Assembly: GCF_021650935.1 (NCBI RefSeq)
Contig: NZ_CP091244.1
Location: 744,001 to 808,000 of the forward strand
DNA length: 64,000 nucleotides
Reading direction: 5' to 3'
Source: Thiothrix winogradskyi
GTDB taxonomy: Bacteria > Pseudomonadota > Gammaproteobacteria > Thiotrichales > Thiotrichaceae
The notes beneath the pieces are model-generated. The model saw only the letters and a list, made by a program, of their open reading frames with translations. It had not been told where the DNA came from and ran no database searches. Position numbers and translations under genes: made by a program. Shown here one piece after another: positions 57,829 through 64,000 of this stretch (position 1 is its first letter; each line of letters begins with the position of its first letter).

Positions 57829-58317
57829 ATGCTGACATTAACCCCTAAAACGTTATGGCTGGCGATTGGCTTGATTGCCATGAGTCTCGCGGCAAGCAGC
57901 TTTGTGCTGACTGCTTGGCTGGATCTTCACCCGTGTTATTTGTGCATTTTTCAGCGGCTATTATTCATGCTGTTAGCGGTATTTGGGTTGCTCGCGGCGA
58001 CGGGGTTTGGTGAAAAAGTATGGGGCGGGTTGGTGATCTTGCTGGCAGGCGTGGGAACCGCAACGGCAGGTTATCAGACTTGGCTGCAATTACAGCCACC
58101 CGGCAGTGCGTCATGCGCAGGCAGCAATCCGAATCTGATTGAGCAATTGGTGTATTTCCTCAGCGATAATATCCCCAGCTTGTTTGAAGTCAGCGGCTTA
58201 TGCGAAGACGAAGAGCTGGTTATTTTGGGACTTTCGCTGGCGAATTGGGCGCTGGTGTCGTTCTTGGCGGCGGTGATTGCGGCGGTGTGGGCGTTGCGTT
58301 TGAGAAAGACGGCTTAG
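57829..58317 (+). CDS. dsbB: Disulfide bond formation protein DsbB
   Basis: 162 residues with four transmembrane segments. The periplasmic loop-1 pair Cys-x-x-Cys (HPCYLCIFQR) and the loop-2 pair (SASCAGS and GLCEDEE) are both present. It reoxidises DsbA and passes electrons to quinone. It is divergent from moaA. No dsbA is in the window. Confidence 0.93.
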   Translation: MLTLTPKTLWLAIGLIAMSLAASSFVLTAWLDLHPCYLCIFQRLLFMLLAVFGLLAATGFGEKVWGGLVILLAGVGTATAGYQTWLQLQPPGSASCAGSNPNLIEQLVYFLSDNIPSLFEVSGLCEDEELVILGLSLANWALVSFLAAVIAAVWALRLRKTA

Positions 58318-58353
58318 GATATCTTGGGGATGGATTGCTCAATATTCCCCATG

Positions 58354-58457
58354 AAGACCCTCACCCCAACCCCTCTCCCAGAGGTAGAGGGGCTAAGAAA
58401 GACAACCTCTTACTCCCCCTCTACCTCCGGGAGAGGGGGCTGGGGGGTGAGGGTCTT
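58354..58457. repeat. 104-bp inverted-repeat element of dispersed type
   Basis: AAGACCCTCACCCC at the left end and GGGGTGAGGGTCTT at the right end (58444-58457) are complementary, and inner C-rich and G-rich tracts continue the pairing around a loop near 58393-58412. It lies between dsbB and the convergent lpd gene and may act as terminator or mRNA-end stabiliser. The prlC C-terminal repeat is of a similar C/G-tract type. Confidence 0.8.
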
Positions 58458-58486
58458 CGAGGGTGGTGTGAACAATTACTTTCAGC

Positions 58487-59923
58487 TTAGTGCTTTTTCT
58501 TCGGTGCAATCAAATCGGTAATCGTGCCTTCAAACATTTCCGCCGCCATTGCGACCGTTTCGGAAAGCGTCGGATGCGGATGCACCGTCAAGCCAATATC
58601 CGTCGCATTCGACCCCATTTCAATCGCGTGTGCGACTTCAGCGATCAAATCCCCGGCATTCGTGCCGACAATGCCCGCGCCAATCACGCGTTCGGTTTCC
58701 GCGTCGAAAATCAGCTTGGTCATGCCTTCGTCCCGTCCGATGGATAGCGCCCGTCCGCTGGCTGCCCACGGGAATACGCCTTTGCCGTAGTTGATGCCCT
58801 TGGCTTTGGCTTCTTCTTCGGTCACGCCGACCCACGCAATTTCGGGGTCAGTGTAAGCGACCGATGGAATCACCCGTGCGTCGAAGTGGCTAGGCAAACC
58901 AGCCGCGACTTCCGCAGCCGTCTTACCTTCGTGCACCGCTTTGTGCGCCAGCATCGGTTGCCCAATGATGTCGCCAATCGCGAAGATGTGCGGCTGGGTA
59001 GTGCGCATTTGCGTATCGACCACTTGCACAAAGCCGCGCTCATCCACTGCCACACCGGCTTTTTCCGCACCGATGCGTTTGCCGTTCGGCGTGCGCCCAA
59101 CTGCGACCAAAACACGGTCATACAATTGCGGTTCGGCTGGCGCTTGCTTGCCTTCAAACGTGACTTTCATGCCTGCCGCCGTGGCTTCGACTTTGGTCAC
59201 GCGGGTTTCTAACCAGATGTTTTCATAACGCTTTTTAATGCGGTTGAAATACGGTTTCACCACGTCTTTGTCTGCGCCCGCAATAATGCCGGGCAGCATT
59301 TCGACCACGGTGATTTTAGAACCGAGTGCCGCGTAAACCGTCGCCATTTCCAGCCCGATAATGCCGCCGCCGATCACCAGCATGTGTTCTGGCACGCTCG
59401 CCAATTCCAGCGCACCCGTGGAGTCGATCACCCGCGGGTCGTCAGGAATGAACGGCAATTTCACCGCTTCTGAACCCGCCGCAATCACGGCTTTTTCAAA
59501 GCGCACCACGGTTTTCTTGCCGTCGTTGCCGATGACTTCGACGTGGTTGGGGTCGAGGAATGTACCCACGCCGTTGACCACTTGCACTTTGCGCTGTTTT
59601 GCCAAGCCCGACAGACCGCCGGTTAAGCGGTTGACGATCTTTTCTTTCCAGCCGCGTAGTTTGTCGATGTCGACTTTGGGCGGGGCAAATTCAATGCCGC
59701 AATCCGCCACTTCATGCGCTTCGTCCAGCACTTTTGCGGCGTGCAGCAAGGCTTTGGACGGAATGCAGCCGACGTTCAAACACACACCGCCCAAGGTGCT
59801 CCAGCGTTCCACCAACACGGTTTGCATTCCCAAATCGGCGGCACGGAAGGCAGCGGTATAACCGCCAGGGCCTGCGCCCAATACCAGCATCTGGCAGGAA
59901 AGATCTGCTTTCAAGTTACTCAT
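58487..59923 (-). CDS. lpdA: Dihydrolipoyl dehydrogenase (E3)
   Basis: 478 residues. FAD motif LGAGPGGYTAAFRAADLG, redox-active GGVCLNVGCIPSK, NAD-binding GGGIIGLEMATVYAALGS, and C-terminal catalytic His-Glu segment (HPHPTLSE). It reoxidises lipoyl groups of AceF. It lies 16 bp after aceF in the same operon. Confidence 0.95.
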   Translation of the reverse strand: MSNLKADLSCQMLVLGAGPGGYTAAFRAADLGMQTVLVERWSTLGGVCLNVGCIPSKALLHAAKVLDEAHEVADCGIEFAPPKVDIDKLRGWKEKIVNRLTGGLSGLAKQRKVQVVNGVGTFLDPNHVEVIGNDGKKTVVRFEKAVIAAGSEAVKLPFIPDDPRVIDSTGALELASVPEHMLVIGGGIIGLEMATVYAALGSKITVVEMLPGIIAGADKDVVKPYFNRIKKRYENIWLETRVTKVEATAAGMKVTFEGKQAPAEPQLYDRVLVAVGRTPNGKRIGAEKAGVAVDERGFVQVVDTQMRTTQPHIFAIGDIIGQPMLAHKAVHEGKTAAEVAAGLPSHFDARVIPSVAYTDPEIAWVGVTEEEAKAKGINYGKGVFPWAASGRALSIGRDEGMTKLIFDAETERVIGAGIVGTNAGDLIAEVAHAIEMGSNATDIGLTVHPHPTLSETVAMAAEMFEGTITDLIAPKKKH

Positions 59924-59939
59924 GATTCCACTCCCCGCA

Positions 59940-61547
59940 TTACAGGATCAGGTTACGCACGTCGGACAATACAAACGCGATATGGCTGACGAAACGCGCC
60001 GCATACGCACCATCAATCACACGATGGTCGTAAGACACCGCCAGTGGTTGCAGCAGGCGGTCGACGATTTCGCCATTCACGCGCTTGAGGCGGTCTTGCG
60101 CACGGGTCAGGCCGAGAATGCCGACTTCCGGTGCGTTGACAATCGGGGTGAAGTTAGTGCCGCCAATCCCGCCGAGGCTGGAAATGGTGAAGCAACCACC
60201 CTGCATGTCCGCCGCTTTGAGTTTGCCATCGCGGGCTTTTTTCGACACTTCGCCGAGTTCACGCGCCAGTTCAAACAAGCCTTTGCGGTCGACATCGCGG
60301 ATGACGGGCACAACCAGGCCATCCGGCGTATCCACCGCAATGCCGATATTGTAGAACTTGCGCTGGATCAGGTTTTCACCATCGTCCGCCAGTGCCGAGT
60401 TGAATTTCGGGTATTCCTTGAGTGCGGCGACCACCGCTTTCAGCATGAATACCAGCGGGGTGAAGTTGAAGCCCATCGCCTTGGCCTTGTCTTTCAAGCT
60501 GTTGCGGTAGGCTTCCAGTTCGGTAATGTCGGCTTCGTCAAAATGGGTGACTTGCGGCACGTTTAGCCAGGCACGGTGCAAATGCTTGGCGGAGAGTTTG
60601 CCAATGCGCGACATCGGCACGGTTTCGATGGCGCCAAACTGACTCCAATCGGGTTGGGTAATCAGCGGAATGCCCATTTCACCGCCAGCAGGCGCGGCAG
60701 GTTTTGCCGCTGGTGCAGGTGTAGCAGCTTGTGCGACCACAGCACTGCCACCTTTGCCAAAGTTGCGCACATCGGCTTCGGTAATGCGCCCGTGTGGGCC
60801 TGAGCCTGCCACTTGCGTCAGATCAACGCCCAGTTCACGCGCAATACGGCGCACTGACGGGCTGGCGTGGGCGCGGCGGAAACGCTCCGCATCCACCGCC
60901 GGGGCATTGCTTGCCGGGGGAACAAAAAGGGAAGCGGCAGGCATGGCGGCTGCAACCGGAGCAGCCTCTGAGGATGATGCGCCTGCCACTTCCAAAACCA
61001 GAATCAAACTGCCTGCGGAGACTTTATCGCCGACTGCAATTTTCAATTGTTTCACCACACCCGCTTTCGGGGACGGAATTTCCATTGCGGCTTTGTCGGA
61101 TTCGAGCGTAATCAACGAGGTTTCCGCGTCGATCACATCGCCTTCGCGCACCAGCACTTCAATGACATCCACATCGTGGAAATTGCCAATGTCCGGCACG
61201 CAAATTTCTTCCAAACCGGTCGGGGTGGCAACGGTAACGGGTACAGCCGCTGCCGCACCGCTGGACACTTTCGGTTGTGCGGGGGCAGACGCGACGTTAA
61301 CGCTGGCTTCACCGGCGTCTTCCAGCACTAGGATCAGCGTGCCTTCGGAAACCTTATCGCCGATCGCAATCTTGATTTCCTTGACCACACCACCGCGTGG
61401 CGCGGGGATTTCCATCGCCGCTTTGTCGGATTCGAGCGTGATTAACGAATCGTCAATGGCAACCGTGTCGCCAACGTTGACGAGGACTTCAATAACATCG
61501 ACATTGGAAAAGTTGCCAATGTCGGGAACGTGAATTTCGATACTCAT
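59940..61547 (-). CDS. aceF: Pyruvate dehydrogenase dihydrolipoyl acetyltransferase (E2)
   Basis: 535 residues. Two lipoyl domains with lipoyl-lysines Lys42 and Lys152 in identical ESDKAAM contexts. The peripheral-subunit-binding domain is near 228-265 (ASPSVRRIARELGVDLTQV, GPHGRITEADV). The catalytic acetyltransferase domain follows a Pro/Ala-rich linker and ends with the active His in SYDHRVIDGA. E. coli AceF has three lipoyl domains; two is common elsewhere. It follows aceE by 15 bp. Confidence 0.95.
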   Translation of the reverse strand: MSIEIHVPDIGNFSNVDVIEVLVNVGDTVAIDDSLITLESDKAAMEIPAPRGGVVKEIKIAIGDKVSEGTLILVLEDAGEASVNVASAPAQPKVSSGAAAAVPVTVATPTGLEEICVPDIGNFHDVDVIEVLVREGDVIDAETSLITLESDKAAMEIPSPKAGVVKQLKIAVGDKVSAGSLILVLEVAGASSSEAAPVAAAMPAASLFVPPASNAPAVDAERFRRAHASPSVRRIARELGVDLTQVAGSGPHGRITEADVRNFGKGGSAVVAQAATPAPAAKPAAPAGGEMGIPLITQPDWSQFGAIETVPMSRIGKLSAKHLHRAWLNVPQVTHFDEADITELEAYRNSLKDKAKAMGFNFTPLVFMLKAVVAALKEYPKFNSALADDGENLIQRKFYNIGIAVDTPDGLVVPVIRDVDRKGLFELARELGEVSKKARDGKLKAADMQGGCFTISSLGGIGGTNFTPIVNAPEVGILGLTRAQDRLKRVNGEIVDRLLQPLAVSYDHRVIDGAYAARFVSHIAFVLSDVRNLIL

Positions 61548-61562
61548 AAGGGCAACTCCAAA

Positions 61563-64000
61563 TCAAGCGTACAGCGGGTTGGGTTTTTCAGGGTCGATAC
61601 CGTATTTCGCCAGTGCTTCCAGCACGGTTTTTACCGTGATTTTGCCTTTGGCTTTGCTGGTTTTTTGCTGGTCAGCCAGTGCTTTCAGCGCCGCTACGGT
61701 GACGTAATAACGGTCAACCTCGAAATGTGAGCGTAATGCATCACGGCTGTCGGAACGCCCGAAACCGTCCGTGCCCAACACATGGTAATCCCCCGGTACA
61801 TACGCGCGGATTTGCTCGGCAAAGCTGCGGATGTAGTCGGTCGAAGCGATGACTGGGCCTTGTTGGCCTTCCAGACATTGCGTGACCCACGGTTTGCGCT
61901 CTTCCTGATCAGGATGTAGCAAATTCCACCGTGTACACGCTGCGCCATCTCGCGCCAATTCGTTCAAACTTGGTGTTGCCCAAATATCAGCTTCCACGCC
62001 CCAATCCGCTTGCAGCAAGTCAGCAGCAGCAATGACTTCGCGCAAGATTGAGCCGCAACCCAGCAATTGCACACGGTTTGCGGCTTTGCCTTCCGCCGCA
62101 CGGAGTGAGTACATGCCCTTGATAATGCCTGCTTCCGAACCTTCCGGTAGTGCTGGCATGGCGTAGTTTTCGTTCAGGGTGGTGATGTAATAGAACACGT
62201 TTTCACCGTCCTGATACATACGCTTCATGCCGTCGTGCGCAATCACCGCCACTTCATACGCGAAGGTCGGGTCATACGATTTGCAGTTCGGAATAAAGCC
62301 CGCGAACAATTGGCTGTGACCATCCTGATGCTGCAAGCCTTCGCCATTCAGCGTAGTACGCCCTGACGTGCCGCCAACCAAGAAACCGCGTGCCAGCATA
62401 TCACCCGCTGCCCACGCTAAGTCACCAATGCGTTGGAAACCAAACATGGAGTAGAAAATATAAAACGGAATCATCATCTTATGGTTATTCGCATAAGAGG
62501 TAGAAGCCGCAATCCACGACGACATTGCACCGTCTTCATTAATGCCTTCTTCCAACAACTGACCCTTTTGGGTTTCCTTGTACGGCATAATGTCGTTGGC
62601 ATCTTCCGGCTCGTATTTTTGCCCTTCAGGGGAATAAATACCCACTTGGCGGAACATGCCTTCCATGCCGAAAGTACGCGCTTCATCCGGCACAATCGGC
62701 ACTAAACGCGGCCCTAATTCCTTGTGACGTGCAATCGCTACCATCACGCGCACCATTGCCATCGTGGTGGAGAGGGTACGTTCGCCCGTGTCTTTCAACA
62801 GGGCGTCGAAGATCGACAGGTCAGGAATCGGCAGTGTCTCGAAGTTTTGCGGACGGTTCGGTAAATAACCACCCAACGCCTTACGACGCTCATGCAGATA
62901 CTGCATTTCTGGCGAATCAGCCGCTGGTTTGTAGAATTCCGCGCCTTCGATTTGTTCTTGTGAGACTGGAATGCTGAAACGGTCACGCAACTTCAGTAAT
63001 TGGTCGGAACTGAGCTTTTTCTGTTGATGGCTGATGTTCATGCCTTCGCCCGCTTCGCCCATGCCGTAACCTTTCACGGTGTGCATGAGGATAACGGTGG
63101 GGCGACCCACGGAATTCACCGCATTGTGGTACGCCGCGTAGACTTTTTCCTGATCGTGACCGCCGCGCATCAGTTCGTAGTAAATCTGGTCGTCGGTCAT
63201 GTCGGCAACCATCGCTTTCAGCTCGGGGTACTTGCCGAAGAAGCGTTCACGGATGTACGCGCCGCCTTTGTTTTTGAAGTTCTGGTATTCGCCGTCGATG
63301 CATTCCATCATCAACTTGCGCAGTAACTGCCCGTATTGTGGATCAGCCAGCAAACGATCCCAGCCCGAACCCCACAGTACTTTGATCACGTTCCAGCCCG
63401 CGCCCCGGAAATTGCCTTCCAGTTCTTGCACGATTTTGCTATTGCCGCGTACCGGGCCGTCCAAACGTTGCAGGTTACAGTTGACGACAAACACGAGGTT
63501 GTCGAGTTTCTCGCGCGAAGCCAGCGCAATCGCGCCTTGGGATTGCGGTTCGTCCATTTCACCGTCGCCCAAGAATGCCCAAACCTTGCGACCTTCCGCA
63601 TGATTTTCAGCTTTCTTGGTTAACTCTCTGTTTTCCAAATATTTTAAAAAACGCGCTTGGTAGATTGCCATGATTGGCCCCAAGCCCATTGAAACAGTGG
63701 AGAACTGCCAGAAATTCGGCATCAAATACGGGTGTGGATAGGATGAAATCCCCTTGCCACCGGCTTCAATGCGGAAGTTTTCTAACTGATCTTCGGTGAT
63801 TCGCCCTTCGACGAAAGCGCGTGCATATGTGCCGGGCGCGGTATGTCCTTGAATAAACAGCATGTCGCTGCCATTCGGGTGATCATGGCCTTTCCAGAAG
63901 TGGTTATAACCGACTTCGTACATGATGGCGGAGGATTGGAATGAGGCAATGTGACCACCGGGGGAAGCAGGCTTGCGGTTGGCGCGTACCACCATGGCGG
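61563..64000 (-). CDS. aceE: Pyruvate dehydrogenase E1 component, 5' end outside window
   Basis: At least 811 residues of a protein normally near 887; roughly 75 N-terminal residues lie beyond the right edge. Homodimeric-type E1 with the thiamine-diphosphate motif GDGEMDEPQSQGAI, followed by NLVFVVNCNLQRLDGPVRGN. The central part has HTVKGYGMGEAGEGMN. The C-terminal transketolase-like domain ends at FEVDRYYVTVAALKALAD. It begins the operon aceE-aceF-lpd. Confidence 0.95.
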   Translation of the reverse strand, partial: AMVVRANRKPASPGGHIASFQSSAIMYEVGYNHFWKGHDHPNGSDMLFIQGHTAPGTYARAFVEGRITEDQLENFRIEAGGKGISSYPHPYLMPNFWQFSTVSMGLGPIMAIYQARFLKYLENRELTKKAENHAEGRKVWAFLGDGEMDEPQSQGAIALASREKLDNLVFVVNCNLQRLDGPVRGNSKIVQELEGNFRGAGWNVIKVLWGSGWDRLLADPQYGQLLRKLMMECIDGEYQNFKNKGGAYIRERFFGKYPELKAMVADMTDDQIYYELMRGGHDQEKVYAAYHNAVNSVGRPTVILMHTVKGYGMGEAGEGMNISHQQKKLSSDQLLKLRDRFSIPVSQEQIEGAEFYKPAADSPEMQYLHERRKALGGYLPNRPQNFETLPIPDLSIFDALLKDTGERTLSTTMAMVRVMVAIARHKELGPRLVPIVPDEARTFGMEGMFRQVGIYSPEGQKYEPEDANDIMPYKETQKGQLLEEGINEDGAMSSWIAASTSYANNHKMMIPFYIFYSMFGFQRIGDLAWAAGDMLARGFLVGGTSGRTTLNGEGLQHQDGHSQLFAGFIPNCKSYDPTFAYEVAVIAHDGMKRMYQDGENVFYYITTLNENYAMPALPEGSEAGIIKGMYSLRAAEGKAANRVQLLGCGSILREVIAAADLLQADWGVEADIWATPSLNELARDGAACTRWNLLHPDQEERKPWVTQCLEGQQGPVIASTDYIRSFAEQIRAYVPGDYHVLGTDGFGRSDSRDALRSHFEVDRYYVTVAALKALADQQKTSKAKGKITVKTVLEALAKYGIDPEKPNPLYA

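Noticed and set aside
59922..60566. 214-codon plus-strand open frame over aceF
   Set aside because: Antisense shadow of the AceF catalytic domain.
1..64000. tRNA, rRNA and riboswitch genes
   Set aside because: I scanned the intergenic gaps by eye and saw no tRNA-like cloverleaf, rRNA segment or recognisable riboswitch; most gaps are under 200 bp.

Overview
The window looks like chromosome of a sulfur-oxidizing gammaproteobacterium, most likely Thiothrix or a close relative in the Thiotrichales. This rests on the gene order and on protein patterns I recognise: a gammaproteobacterial recF-gyrB edge, a complete soeABC cytoplasmic sulfite dehydrogenase, a gammaproteobacterial pyruvate dehydrogenase operon and smg-dprA. 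The genus is inference; no rRNA is present and I saw no tRNA gene.

1-9.1 kb: the 3' end of recF, then gyrB, prlC and xthA, so oriC should lie a few kb to the left. Three parS-like 16-mers lie here, two of them identical and 149 bp apart. Two secreted or anchored proteins of unknown function and a patatin-like lipase follow. 8.4-15.1 kb: a CbiM-like membrane protein and a VanZ-family gene whose start codons share one CATG, then a minus-strand cluster (COG0523 GTPase, His-rich DUF2796 protein, ABC ATPase and permease, DUF3299 lipoprotein). It resembles the ZrgABCDE-type zinc uptake systems and is interrupted by a DUF1016 nuclease and a VF530 gene. 15.3-19.1 kb: a periplasmic rhodanese, a hybrid histidine kinase and a FIST sensor. 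19.3-24.4 kb: a FitAB-like toxin-antitoxin pair and a four-gene 2-oxoacid:ferredoxin oxidoreductase operon whose ferredoxin subunit is fused to a GltD-like flavoprotein.

24.6-31.2 kb is accessory: a sugar dehydrogenase, a LuxR solo, a small-protein/HNH cassette between two direct copies of the luxR 5' end, a complete IS5-family element, and three AT-rich genes (Excalibur lipoprotein, unknown protein, SPOR-domain protein). 31.2-42.0 kb: PsiE-family protein and soeABC, then a calcium-loop repeat protein and a subtilisin-like protease, both with young internal tandem repeats. These two are flanked by a second, 5'-truncated soeB and an intact second soeC. 42.1-48.0 kb: yaeQ and two adjacent type II restriction-modification systems (MvaI/BcnI-like and TdeIII-like). 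Each methyltransferase has an N-terminal helix-turn-helix and repeat motifs around its putative promoter.

48-64 kb is mostly core: speE, a large thrombospondin type-3 repeat protein, smg, dprA, a solute-binding/LysM protein, hisB and hisH split by a UPF0175/DUF3368 toxin-antitoxin pair, moaA, dsbB, and the pyruvate dehydrogenase operon aceE (cut by the window end), aceF and lpd. Acetyl-CoA can therefore be made by two different enzyme systems encoded about 37 kb apart.
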